NCBI RefSeq assembly: GCF_008929045.1 | Contig: NZ_VFAH01000012.1 | Location: 1 to 64,000 of the forward strand | Reading direction: 5' to 3' | Source: Noviherbaspirillum aerium | GTDB taxonomy: Bacteria; Pseudomonadota; Gammaproteobacteria; Burkholderiales; Burkholderiaceae_D | Length of the DNA: 64,000 nucleotides | The notes under the pieces: generated by a model | What the model was told of the DNA's origin: nothing | The model's database searches: none | What the model saw: only the letters and a program-made list of their open reading frames with translations | Program-made: the position numbers and the translations under genes | Shown here: in pieces, positions 9,393 to 19,060 of the stretch | How positions within the stretch are numbered: position 1 is the stretch's first letter | Layout of the letters: every line of letters begins with the position of its first letter

Positions 9393-11496
9393 CGTTATCT
9401 CCCCATACTATGATTCCCAACTTACAATCAGTCTCAGTCCCGACGTTTAAGAAGACAGGTTGTATTTCAACAGAACCTTCAGCCTGAAGATTTTCAAGAT
9501 AATTAACATACGTATGGAACGACTTATCATCAATTATTTCGAAAGCAGGCACCTTAAATTTATCATTTAAGAATTCATTCAGGCTCCTACATTCAGAACG
9601 CCCATCCCTAGCCATAAGAGCAACGGCAACCGACTTCATTGTGCGCAATACAGCGCCTGGGATGAACTCAGACAAATAGTTATACACTTGCTCAGGGTCA
9701 ACCTGACGAAGAAACCAGCGTAACGTATCCATTCCAGCAAACGCACAACATACAAAGAAAAGCATCGCAAACGCGCGACGGAGTTGGTGTTGCCGGATGT
9801 AATATCGACGACCGTCTCTTGTAAGAGGAGCATTAATATAATCATGAAAAATGTCCAAGCAGAGATTGTAGTAAGTATAAGATTTAAAAAAACCACCACG
9901 TATGCTCGGAGTGTCAAAGAGGTTAGTGCCGGTCCCTAAGCCTTCTTTATTAAGACGGAAATGCAATTTTTGTATAGTCTTTATAACATCGACAGCGACG
10001 AGTGGTACTGGTCGCTCGTCAAGTCGTCTCAAGTCGCCATATCCAGATTTCCGGGTCAATAGGCGTAGCCAACTCTCAGTCTCGTCAAGGCAGTCTAACG
10101 GCAGGTCAGTAAGCTCGCCATTACGCGCCGCCATTAACAGTCCTACGATGAATTGCATTGCTCCATATAATGCATGGACCAATTCCATTAGACCTTGCTT
10201 ATCATCCCTCATTCTCTTGTAGTAGTTTTCGCTACTACGTTTACTTTTCTTCTTCTTATTACCGTTTTCAACAACAGTCATTTGCCACCGCAGACTCCAG
10301 TACTTTACTCCTAGGATACGAGTATCGTTGGCCAGAAAAGGTAAAATCGAATTTTCGGTCGCAAATTTTTGGATAGGCGTATCCGCAGCCTTTGCCGCTT
10401 TCAACACATTTACGTAGCTTTCTAATAGGTGTTCGGCATGGGTGTAAAAGAAGGAAATCGCGTTCTTGAGCGAATTAATGACATAATCAGGCGGAACGGT
10501 TTGAAACCGGCCAGGTTCTTTCAGCTGGATAGCATCGTAAAGTCGATATGCTCCGAAATCATCAAATGACTTTTCCGGTATACCGATGCCGACTTCTGAT
10601 AGTAGCTTGAATGATATTAAAGTATTTTTATATGATGAAAAATGTTGTTCAGAGATAGAATCCTGTAACCCGCCAGTTGTTACAGGTACCGCAATATGTT
10701 CTTGGAGATACTTGTCAAATGGTTCTAAGCAAAGCTCCTCTGGAATAGACTTTCTGAGAATTTTCCCGAGAAGCGTATTTGCATAGATTATCTCCGAAAT
10801 CTTTCTTGTATTTATACTGAGCCGATAGGGTTTTTTGTCCGGTGTCGGGTTGTACATTCCGGAAAGGTATAACGCAGCCCGACCACGTAAAATATCTTCA
10901 TCGGTAAGGCCTTTCAATGAAAAGTCAGTCGGCGGCACATGTAGGGTCCTTAAGGCCGGCTCTCGTTCTAGCGCCTTTTTGTAATCGCTATCGCAGATGT
11001 TTTTGCTTTCTTCCTTTATATAGGAAGCTAACCGTTCTTCCCATTGGTAGATTGAACTAACGATAGCATTACGCGATGCTATTTTTACTAGCAACGACTT
11101 TAGGTCAGTGCCAATTATAGAACGGAGACCATGGTCTTCGAGCCTTAGCGCTTCAGCATTAAGGAGAAAATAGTCCGTAAGTTGGAGTGCACGACGAAGT
11201 CTATCTTTGTATATAGGAATATCTGGCTTTCGTCTTCCATTGACGAGGGGATGAGTTTGGAGGCAAAGTAGATAATAAATGTCTTCAAGTAGTTGGCTAT
11301 TTCGTGCTGCCGTAAGCATTTCTCCTGACGGTAACCTAATTTCGAAATCAATTACTATTGGTTCGCTATCTCCAAATTGAGCTATCATCTGTGGTGCGCC
11401 AAATGGGCTCTTAAGCCACCAACTGGAATGTCTAATATCTACTAGGCGGTCATTGGCTATGTCAGCATAGCTGTGTTGCAGATTTAGACTAATCAT
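9382..11496 (-). CDS. Large tyrosine-recombinase-fold protein, second gene of recombinase operon
   Basis: This protein of about 704 residues has C-terminal features of the tyrosine-recombinase fold: an Arg in LMAARNGELTDLPLD, an HxxR box in RQHQLRRAFAMLFF and a Tyr-containing GMDTLRWFLRQ...VYNYL segment in place of the usual LGH...Y. The Arg I, HxxR and Tyr positions look conserved while the second His box is altered. It resembles the large TnpB-type recombinases of Tn554-like elements in size. The start at ATG 11496 gives an ATGATTAG overlap with the upstream stop; a longer frame from 11544 is possible but would overlap by 56 bases. Local composition is AT-rich. Confidence 0.75.
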   Translation of the reverse strand: MISLNLQHSYADIANDRLVDIRHSSWWLKSPFGAPQMIAQFGDSEPIVIDFEIRLPSGEMLTAARNSQLLEDIYYLLCLQTHPLVNGRRKPDIPIYKDRLRRALQLTDYFLLNAEALRLEDHGLRSIIGTDLKSLLVKIASRNAIVSSIYQWEERLASYIKEESKNICDSDYKKALEREPALRTLHVPPTDFSLKGLTDEDILRGRAALYLSGMYNPTPDKKPYRLSINTRKISEIIYANTLLGKILRKSIPEELCLEPFDKYLQEHIAVPVTTGGLQDSISEQHFSSYKNTLISFKLLSEVGIGIPEKSFDDFGAYRLYDAIQLKEPGRFQTVPPDYVINSLKNAISFFYTHAEHLLESYVNVLKAAKAADTPIQKFATENSILPFLANDTRILGVKYWSLRWQMTVVENGNKKKKSKRSSENYYKRMRDDKQGLMELVHALYGAMQFIVGLLMAARNGELTDLPLDCLDETESWLRLLTRKSGYGDLRRLDERPVPLVAVDVIKTIQKLHFRLNKEGLGTGTNLFDTPSIRGGFFKSYTYYNLCLDIFHDYINAPLTRDGRRYYIRQHQLRRAFAMLFFVCCAFAGMDTLRWFLRQVDPEQVYNYLSEFIPGAVLRTMKSVAVALMARDGRSECRSLNEFLNDKFKVPAFEIIDDKSFHTYVNYLENLQAEGSVEIQPVFLNVGTETDCKLGIIVWGDNDDI

Positions 11497-13819
11497 AGAG
11501 TATTGGCTCCATAACTGTAGAGTTGGCGTCCTCCTTCGCTGCACGCAACGCCTGGCTGATAGTGGGATTCATCCCATTCTGCTTCTCAATATACGCAACT
11601 ACGTGGTCACCTAATTCAGACCAAAACATAGCAGTTGCATTTACAGTGTACTTGGCATTTTTTACCGCGTTAGAAATATTAATTAGAGCTGTTAAGTTTT
11701 CTTTGTTTGCGTTAAATACGAAATTGCCGTCGCTTCTCTCTGTCGATTGCTCACTGTTAACTTTCACTGCTGTGGAAAGCTTTGTAATATTAGGAAATGC
11801 GTTATTCACTAAAAAAGTATCAAGTTCTTCTACCGTTTCAAAACCGGTTGCCTTCATTAAAAACGGCGTGTCTTTTACTGCCTCAATCACCAAACGTAGC
11901 TGAAACGCTCGAATCCATCGATTGCGGAAGAAAGCGACAAATTCATTGGGTAAGTAGCGTGACAATAACCCAGGTAAGTGCTCCTCGTGACCAAGAGCCT
12001 TTGCCATCGCAGCTTCGCTTCGTTTTTCTATGAAAACTGTTAATGCTTTAGTTGACCTTACCGCTCGTAAGGAGAACCGATTCACGTATTTGACAGCATG
12101 CTCATGCGGCATTCCGCAATTTTCTGAGAACTGCGCCACCAATGCATTGATATTTTTTTCTTTATGATGAATTGGCGCGAAATCCCTTATGGGCATAGGT
12201 TTTCTAAAACCACTCCCAGAGATGAATAGCATTTTCCAGCCTGTGTCACCATGCTTAATCATGTACTCACGATAACTTCGTGTTACTGCCAACAGCTTCA
12301 ATACAACTCGAAGTGACTTCCTGGTAAGCTTTATTCGTTGTTGTCCATGCTTTTTTCCTTTTCTGTATTTAACTCCAATAAGGTACCAGCCGTCGTTAGT
12401 TCTTCGTAGTCCAGATAGCCTTTTGTATTTATCGAATAATGTCAAGTGTTCAAGGAACGAAGGTGTAATTTGTGGATGCTCTGCAATTAACAGAGTGGCA
12501 AAGGAGAGAAGTTCTAGGCTTGTTGGCAAACCAAGCTCGTATGCAGTTTCGCGAAGACCGTATGGGTAACGCAATTGTAGATTTGGTACTTCATAAGTAG
12601 TTTGATGGCCGAAATGTTCGTAAGAAGCAGATGCGATTTCCAGATAACCTGCAACGTCAGCATCTACTAATGAACCAACTGTGTATGCATACTCAGCACT
12701 CTTCGCTTTGACACTGCCTGCAAGTGCTAATGCTTTTCGGCGGCGATGACGTTGCATAAGCAAGGCCACCTCGGTGTTCGCCCAAGTAACAGCTGTCTGT
12801 ACTGATTCTGGAATGGCTTTACATAAAAATTGAAGTGCTTCGTTGTCAGAACATCCAAGAGGAACAATAACAAGTAACTCTTCTAAAGCACCAGAACTTA
12901 ACGTGGAAGTGCCATCCTCGCTGGCCGTTACATTCTTTTTATCTGGACCAGGAAAAGCTCCGTATTGAGGTGCAAAAATAGATGGTGTTAGGAATTCCGT
13001 AGCTATGGATACCCACTGGTTGGCCCAGTTAGAGATTATTGTAGTTTCTAAGCACGTGCTTTTGCGCTCTTCACTATGATGAAGCCAGAAATCGTTCCAG
13101 AAATTAGTTACAAAGACTCGATTTTTAAGCGATGCTGGTGTAATTCCCGGATATGTTTCAATATAATCGGCAAGCTCTTTAATTACCGGGATTTTATCGG
13201 ACCGTCGAGCTTCGTACCAACTGCTAAGTACAGTATAAAAGGCATCCGTTGTTTCTATTCCCAATTTTTCATAGATTTTGCGAAGCGGTATCCAATATAA
13301 CTTCCCATGTTGGTTGAACGTGGGCCACGCACGCCAAATACTCTCTGCATGAGGCGATAACTCCATACTGTTGAATTTACGAACTAATACTGCTATTTCG
13401 CTCGGTACCGAAGTTGCGCTAAGGGGAATCTCTCTGCCGTTGAGCATTCCGGGGTTTATTGTTTTCATCAATAGTGTCCAAGTACGTGAGTACTTGTACC
13501 GTGTTGGCAGGGTCACATCAATGAAACGTGGTGAGTTAAGTGCTCCTAGCATTTCTAGATAAATTGAAATAAAGCTGCCCGACGTGAGGCTACTTAGCGT
13601 GAGGGTTTTTTCTGTCAGTTGCAAATAGCACTCGAGCGCCGTAATAAGCTGTGGATACCTTTTTTCACGGTAGTCATTATTGAGCATGCTAGCTGCGCTT
13701 CGAAAAAGCGCAACTGCTTCTTCCGTAATGTGCTGCAGAGGGTAATCTCTGTAGGGCGAGCCTATGTCAACTATAATGCTTTGTTGCTCTGCCCTGCTTA
13801 AAAACGGTATGTGCTTCAT
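11489..13819 (-). CDS. Large tyrosine-recombinase-like protein, first gene of recombinase operon
   Basis: This protein of about 776 residues is the promoter-proximal gene of the operon. Its C-terminal region has recombinase-like features: RIKLTRKSLRVV after a basic strand, NRFSLRAVRSTKAL in the HxxR position with Arg kept and His not evident, LGHEEHLPGLL and a candidate nucleophile in SRYLP. A long N-terminal part of unknown fold precedes this. The ATG at 13819 is chosen; a GTG at 13837 is the alternative. It ends inside the start of the next gene. Upstream is an AT-rich region with a dyad and direct repeats that could be promoter or recombination sites. Confidence 0.7.
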   Translation of the reverse strand: MKHIPFLSRAEQQSIIVDIGSPYRDYPLQHITEEAVALFRSAASMLNNDYREKRYPQLITALECYLQLTEKTLTLSSLTSGSFISIYLEMLGALNSPRFIDVTLPTRYKYSRTWTLLMKTINPGMLNGREIPLSATSVPSEIAVLVRKFNSMELSPHAESIWRAWPTFNQHGKLYWIPLRKIYEKLGIETTDAFYTVLSSWYEARRSDKIPVIKELADYIETYPGITPASLKNRVFVTNFWNDFWLHHSEERKSTCLETTIISNWANQWVSIATEFLTPSIFAPQYGAFPGPDKKNVTASEDGTSTLSSGALEELLVIVPLGCSDNEALQFLCKAIPESVQTAVTWANTEVALLMQRHRRRKALALAGSVKAKSAEYAYTVGSLVDADVAGYLEIASASYEHFGHQTTYEVPNLQLRYPYGLRETAYELGLPTSLELLSFATLLIAEHPQITPSFLEHLTLFDKYKRLSGLRRTNDGWYLIGVKYRKGKKHGQQRIKLTRKSLRVVLKLLAVTRSYREYMIKHGDTGWKMLFISGSGFRKPMPIRDFAPIHHKEKNINALVAQFSENCGMPHEHAVKYVNRFSLRAVRSTKALTVFIEKRSEAAMAKALGHEEHLPGLLSRYLPNEFVAFFRNRWIRAFQLRLVIEAVKDTPFLMKATGFETVEELDTFLVNNAFPNITKLSTAVKVNSEQSTERSDGNFVFNANKENLTALINISNAVKNAKYTVNATAMFWSELGDHVVAYIEKQNGMNPTISQALRAAKEDANSTVMEPILYD

Positions 13820-13837
13820 GATTTGAATCCGCTTCAC

Positions 13838-14185
13838 AAGTACTAATATTATTAACTACCGTTAACGATAATCCAAAATCGCCCTATCTTGTTAAATAAT
13901 TTTCTTACTGAAAAGTTCAGTAAATATATGAATTTAAAGAAAAATAAATTTTTTTTAAATAGGTAAAAAACATTATAGCTTCAGTAAATTCGTCCAATCA
14001 CTGCAGAGCTCTATCTCATTGATATTCCTAGTGGTCTCTGTGTTTATCCTAAAGATTCGAGAATCAGTGATGACCTAATTGTGATTTTCAAAGTATTCAC
14101 ATTAGCAGCCGTATTTAACACTGCAACGTGTGGGTCTGTTGTGAATCTAAGACAGTTATGAAAAACGAAGTAATTTGGTTGTGAA
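13838..14185. other. AT-rich intergenic region between recombinase operon and IS3 remnant
   Basis: This stretch has no credible reading frame. It is very AT-rich, with A/T runs near 13935-13970, and contains the dyad and TTCAGTAAAT direct repeats described separately. It presumably carries the promoter of the leftward recombinase operon and possibly one end of that element. The boundary with the IS3 remnant lies somewhere before 14186. Confidence 0.5.
13906..13922. promoter_or_regulatory. Dyad TACTGAA-N3-TTCAGTA upstream of recombinase operon
   Basis: A perfect 7-bp inverted repeat with a 3-bp spacer lies about 90 bases upstream of the first recombinase gene in very AT-rich DNA. Its right arm TTCAGTAAAT (13916-13925) recurs as a direct repeat at 13980-13989. 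The layout fits an operator or a recombinase core/arm site. No experimental consensus supports either. Confidence 0.4.
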
Positions 14186-14791
14186 TTGGGCAACTGGCAG
14201 GTCGGACGTGACCGCATGCAGCGTGTCTGGCGTCGCGAGGGGCTCAAAGTACCGAAGAAGCACCGACCCAAGGGGCGGTTGTGGTTCGACGATGGCTCTT
14301 GTGCACGCTTGCTCCTGCAACACCGTCATCATGTCTGGAGCTATGACTTTGTGCCTCACACCACTGAAGATGGCCGCAGCCTGCGGCTGATGACGCTCGT
14401 CCACGAGTTCTTGCGCCAGTGTCTGGCCATTAAGGTAAGGTGTCGACTCAATGGCATGGACGTCATCGAAACGCTGGCTGACGCGATGCTGGAACATGGC
14501 ATTCCGATGCACCTACGGTCGGTTAATGGACCAGAAATGACGGCGAAAATTGTATGTGACTGGCTGGTCAAGGTTGGGACGAAAACACTTTTCATTGAAC
14601 CTTGGAGTTCCTGGGAAGATGGCTATTGTGAGTTCTTCAATGGCAAGCTGCGTGATGAGCTTTTGAATGGTGAGCTGTTCTACTGCATTAATGACGCCCA
14701 AGGCGTGATTGAGAACTGGCGTCGTCACTACAACACGCAGCGCCCGCACTTATCGCTGGGATACCGGCCGCCTGCGCCCGCCGCTTACTGA
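14186..14791 (+). pseudogene. IS3-family transposase OrfB, 5'-truncated and decayed
   Basis: About 201 codons match the rve/integrase core of an IS3-family (IS2/IS51-like) OrfB. Visible parts are RDRMQRVWRREGLKVP at the HTH_21 end, HVWSYDFV with the first catalytic Asp, NGKLRDELLNGE with the catalytic Glu, and the C-terminus NTQRPHLSLGYRPPAP. The usual SDNGPE box reads SVNGPE, so the second catalytic Asp is Val. The N-terminal part and OrfA are missing. This is a dead fragment marking past insertion at the right side of the island. Confidence 0.8.
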
Positions 14792-15599
14792 GCGGAGCCC
14801 GTCATATCTGCTCTACCTGAAAACCTGCAGTAGACTTCACCTCTCTGAAAAGAACTGGGCTGGAATATCGGTCACGTCATTTCATTAGGCACGGACTTGG
14901 CAATTATGCAATTAAGTTGCTTTCAGCCCGTTCTTTTAGGAACAGTTTTCCACTTTGCGTTCAATTAAGGCAAACTATTCTTGGTTAGGCTGTCTCTATA
15001 TTTCATTGGCGACAAAATTATGCCTTTGTCGACGGCTACTTACCTGCTGAGCCAGCGGTAACAGTACCCCAGTCTGGCCGGTAAACAGTGCAAGCGAATG
15101 CGTGATGCTTCAGACTTTGGTGCTATCTCTGCACTGCCGCGTATTCTTGTTTTCGACTATCGTTTTGCCGTTCTGCCTACACGTAGCGATAGGCCGTAGC
15201 CTACCACGGTACAACAGCAGGCTATTTTGACTCTAGACACGAAAACAATCTATGGGCCATGCCATGCTGATTCACATAGTGCACCGATTTTGAGGTCTAT
15301 CCCATACGGGCGATGTTTCGCTACATACCATACGGGCCGCGATTTCTATTGCTTTGTTCCGAAGCCAAGAATCACTACCCGATGTCTTCCAACTTGGCTG
15401 ACTGTTATCTAGTTATGCCGGACGGTGATTCTGCGGTTCGTACTGATGGCAGATAGAGCTACCTGTGCAAATTTATTGCAATGACAATATTTAAAGATGT
15501 CAAAACATAATGGCTATACCTGACAGTTATCAAAGTATTGGGTCGATATTTTTTCAGTGACGAGCAGCATTCCACGAGGGTTCTAGTGCTGTTGACAAC
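14792..15599. other. Non-coding stretch between IS3 remnant and truncated MFS gene
   Basis: No reading frame, RNA gene or clear repeat was recognised in these ~800 bases. Base composition is intermediate to AT-rich, unlike the core genes to the right. The junction where core sequence begins is near 15,600, where similarity of the leftward frame to an MFS exporter stops abruptly. This is likely rearranged island DNA. Confidence 0.5.
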
Positions 15600-15740
15600 T
15601 TTCGCAAAAAAGCTAACCGAGGAGCTCATGGCGGTCCATGCAGCCGAGCCGGTCAGCTCCAGCACATAGAGCGGAATCAGGAAGGCCAGCGTCCATGAGC
15701 AGGTTGTCGTGGCAATGTAGGAAAGGATGAGCTTGATCAT
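15600..15740 (-). pseudogene. MFS transporter, N-terminal fragment (probable peptide exporter, MccC-like)
   Basis: The frame from ATG 15740 reads MIKLILSYIATTTCSW, then LAFLIPLYVLELTGSAAW, the first transmembrane segment and loop of a major facilitator protein. After about TAMSSS the sequence loses transporter character and runs into AT-rich island DNA. The ATG overlaps the stop of the E1-like gene as ATGA, so exporter and enzyme were translationally coupled. In microcin C operons the gene after mccB is an MFS exporter, mccC, so this is probably its equivalent, truncated by the insertion or deletion that formed the island edge. The 3' limit is approximate. Confidence 0.65.
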
Positions 15741-16879
15741 CGCGCACTCATCATGACGGGTTCGCCGATGCCGTGGCGATGTTGTACGGCGCCGCCGCAT
15801 ACCTGGCAATCGGGATCGCGTTCCCAGGTTTCGGCAATGCCCACCGATAGATCATCGAAGCTGAATTCCTTGAGCTTGCCGGTGAGCTGCGGCCGCTGGC
15901 AGCCGGTGAGGTACTTCACCGCCTCGCTGACGATCATGCCGGCGGTAACCGCCACCAGCGTGACAAAGGCAGGCGCTGGCCGTTCATAGGTGATGTCCTG
16001 TTCCTTGGACATGGCCGAGATCCGCCTGACGGTGCCGTTCTTTGAACGGGCCGATGTGAGCCAGCAGGCTTCGCAGCCGCTGATGCCGGGGTCGACCGAA
16101 AAGAATACCGAGCGCCGCACATCGAGGCCGCCGGAAATGAAAGGGATGCCGTGCCGTACGCAGGCGGCATTGAGCCAGTCGCCGATATAATTGGCCGGCT
16201 TGTCGGCGACGCAGATCACGATGTCATGGCCGCGAACCACGCCGGCCACATCCTCCGTCGATTGCAGGCGAAGCCTGTGCGTGCGTATCTCCATGCGGCT
16301 GTTGAATTCGAGCAGGCGCTTCTTTGCGGTCTCCACTTTTTCCGAGCCGATGTCGCTTTCCTTGTAGAGGATCTGGCGATTCAGGTTGGAGAGTTCGATT
16401 TTGTCGAAGTCGAGAATGGTGAGATGACGTATGCCCAGCGCGGCGAGATCGAACAGGATATGCGTCCCCAATCCGCCGCAGCCGAGCACGCAGACGCGCG
16501 CATCCTGCAGCTTTTCCTGGAAGGCGTACTTGTTGTCGCCGAAGGCCGCCATCGATCCGAAGAAATCCAAGTTGCGCGAGAAGCGGGTGCGGTCTTCCGC
16601 GTCCAGCGCGCTCGGCAGGCTTTCCTCCGGAACTTCCACCAGCCTGTGTTCGATGAAGTCCTTCACCGCGTTGCGTAACGCGCTTTCCTGTGCGGCGGGC
16701 TTCTGCGACAGGACATGGCCGATGAGGCCTTCGGCGTCGCGCGTGCCGTCGAGAGCGGAGGTCAGCAACCATATCGCGCCGTCGGGGTCGGGCAGTTTCG
16801 CGTATTGCCCGTTGAACTGCAGCACGACCTGTTCGGAAAGCCGATAGGGTATGACGGTGGGCTTCAATCTCAATTTCAT
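15737..16879 (-). CDS. MccB-like E1 (ThiF/HesA) adenylyltransferase of a peptide natural-product locus
   Basis: This 380-residue protein belongs to the ThiF/MoeB/MccB E1 superfamily that adenylates peptide C-termini. Residues 1 to about 90 form a small winged-helix-like domain similar in position to the precursor-recognition domain of MccB and other RiPP enzymes. The E1 core has GCGGLG (133-138), DFDKIELSNLNRQ with Asp 157, Asp 159 and Arg 168, Lys 181 and Asp 226. Two CxxC pairs (269-272 and 358-361) should bind structural zinc. Its length is close to MccB (about 350). A short peptide gene lies just upstream, separated by an intrinsic terminator, and an MFS gene overlaps downstream. MoeB/ThiF housekeeping roles are less likely given this context. 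Confidence 0.8.
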   Translation of the reverse strand: MKLRLKPTVIPYRLSEQVVLQFNGQYAKLPDPDGAIWLLTSALDGTRDAEGLIGHVLSQKPAAQESALRNAVKDFIEHRLVEVPEESLPSALDAEDRTRFSRNLDFFGSMAAFGDNKYAFQEKLQDARVCVLGCGGLGTHILFDLAALGIRHLTILDFDKIELSNLNRQILYKESDIGSEKVETAKKRLLEFNSRMEIRTHRLRLQSTEDVAGVVRGHDIVICVADKPANYIGDWLNAACVRHGIPFISGGLDVRRSVFFSVDPGISGCEACWLTSARSKNGTVRRISAMSKEQDITYERPAPAFVTLVAVTAGMIVSEAVKYLTGCQRPQLTGKLKEFSFDDLSVGIAETWERDPDCQVCGGAVQHRHGIGEPVMMSAR

Positions 16880-16898
16880 CTCGTATCCTCGCTGCTTG

Positions 16899-16926
16899 AA
16901 AAACCCGGGGAAGCGTGTTCCCCGGG
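16899..16926 (-). terminator. Intrinsic terminator/attenuator between precursor and E1 gene
   Basis: On the minus strand a perfect 9-bp stem, CCCGGGGAA paired with TTCCCCGGG around a 5-nt loop, is followed at once by TTTTT. It lies after the precursor stop and 20 bases before the E1 start. Microcin C operons use a terminator between mccA and mccB to make precursor transcript in excess, and this hairpin has the same position. Confidence 0.8.
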
Positions 16927-16950
16927 AACCCGAGTTACCGCTTTTCCTGC

Positions 16951-16998
16951 TTAGCCGACTTGATGGACGCCGGCGACCGATGCTTTTTCAAAAGTCAT
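16951..16998 (-). CDS. Candidate RiPP precursor peptide, 15 residues
   Basis: This is a very short gene encoding MTFEKASVAGVHQVG, then TAA. The ATG at 16998 follows a strong ribosome binding site, AAGGAG with 6-base spacing, which is what decides that it is translated. An in-frame ATG at 17013 would give MKEFIMTFEKASVAGVHQVG, but that start would bury the AAGGAG within the coding sequence. The gene sits directly upstream of the E1-like enzyme and before a terminator, the arrangement of mccA, the 7-codon microcin C precursor. Unlike MccA peptides it ends in Gly, not Asn, so the C-terminal chemistry may differ (ThiS and MoaD also end in Gly). No sequence homology is claimed. Confidence 0.65.
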   Translation of the reverse strand: MTFEKASVAGVHQVG

Positions 16999-17027
16999 GA
17001 TGAACTCCTTCATGAGGTGGATGATGT

Positions 17028-17051
17028 GCCGATGGCGCAATGCCCATCGGC
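17028..17051 (-). promoter_or_regulatory. Hairpin in the leader of the precursor gene
   Basis: An 8-bp perfect stem, GCCGATGG with CCATCGGC around an 8-nt loop, lies about 30 bases upstream of the precursor start on the minus strand. It could stabilise the 5' end of the short abundant transcript or regulate translation. There is no T-run, so it is not a terminator. Confidence 0.35.
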
Positions 17052-17398
17052 CCCTGCAGTGCACAACGCGGCCGGGATGTGAGTGGAAGCTTAGCGGCGT
17101 GCCCGCAGATGCCCAGTGTTGAGTCCCGCGGAACTGAGCTGCGTCAAACACTGTGTTGTGAAAGAAAAGGAATGCACCGTCTTGTATCTAGCGGCTAGAT
17201 TGACCAACGACGTATTGGAAAAATACTTAGGTGATCTGTAGGTGTTACCGGCATTCGTGGCCGATGCCATGCAAGCGCGAGAGAAAATCTTCATGCCGCG
17301 CAAGCAGTGCATGCCTTCCTGTGTATGCCAGTATCTGTACCTGCGCCATTACCGCATGTGTAGCGGCCGTCGGGAAGCGATGGGAAGTGTCGGAAAGT
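17052..17398. other. Upstream region of the precursor locus, no gene seen
   Basis: No credible coding frame is present. The leftward promoter for the precursor gene should lie here. An 11-bp palindrome CTAGCGGCTAG lies at about 17188-17198 next to AT-richer DNA, but I could not assign convincing -35 and -10 boxes. Confidence 0.4.
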
Positions 17399-17421
17399 GA
17401 TGGGGAGATGGGGAGATGGGG
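17399..17421. repeat. 8-bp tandem repeat, unit GATGGGGA, ~2.9 copies
   Basis: Three consecutive units (the last one base short) lie in the spacer between the pcaG end and the precursor locus. Slightly degenerate relatives of the unit precede it (GCGATGGGAAGTG). It is one of at least five intergenic octamer repeats in the window. Confidence 0.8.
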
Positions 17422-17525
17422 CAGAGGGCCTATGGCTGCATGGCAGGCATGCCGTGACATGATGCCGCCATTGACGCACTGAAACCGCTGCGGATGTCGC
17501 TGCGGGTGCGCAAACGCGGGGAAGT

Positions 17526-17552
17526 GCGAAGCCGGCGCGGAGCCGGCTTCGC
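17526..17552 (-). terminator. Hairpin after pcaG, probable terminator
   Basis: A perfect 11-bp stem, GCGAAGCCGGC with GCCGGCTTCGC around a 5-nt loop, lies 10 bases beyond the pcaG stop. There is no clear T-tract, so termination may be Rho-assisted. Confidence 0.55.
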
Positions 17553-17561
17553 CTGTCCGCA

Positions 17562-18997
<1,436 letters not shown>

Positions 18998-19045
18998 TTA
19001 TCTCTGAATATTATTCATGTAAATTGAAAATATAACGAAAATTTC

Positions 19046-19060
19046 ATAACATGCGGTTAT
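19046..19060. promoter_or_regulatory. Likely PcaQ operator (LysR-type T-N11-A dyad)
   Basis: A perfect inverted repeat ATAAC-N5-GTTAT lies in the pcaH-pcaQ intergenic region and contains a T-N11-A LysR box. It is close to the published PcaQ motif (ATAACC-N4-GGTTAA). Its last two bases are the A and T of the pcaQ start codon at 19059. Confidence 0.6.

Noticed and set aside
14792-15599. Possible tail of an additional gene between IS3 remnant and MFS fragment
   Set aside because: All frames are short and broken and no motif is recognisable.
15459-15609. Continuation of the truncated MFS frame to a stop at 15459
   Set aside because: The residues after TAMSSS are polar and lack transporter character; they come from island DNA joined to the fragment.
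16151-16678. Long plus-strand frame opposite the E1 gene
   Set aside because: It is the antisense of a well-supported gene with catalytic motifs on the minus strand.
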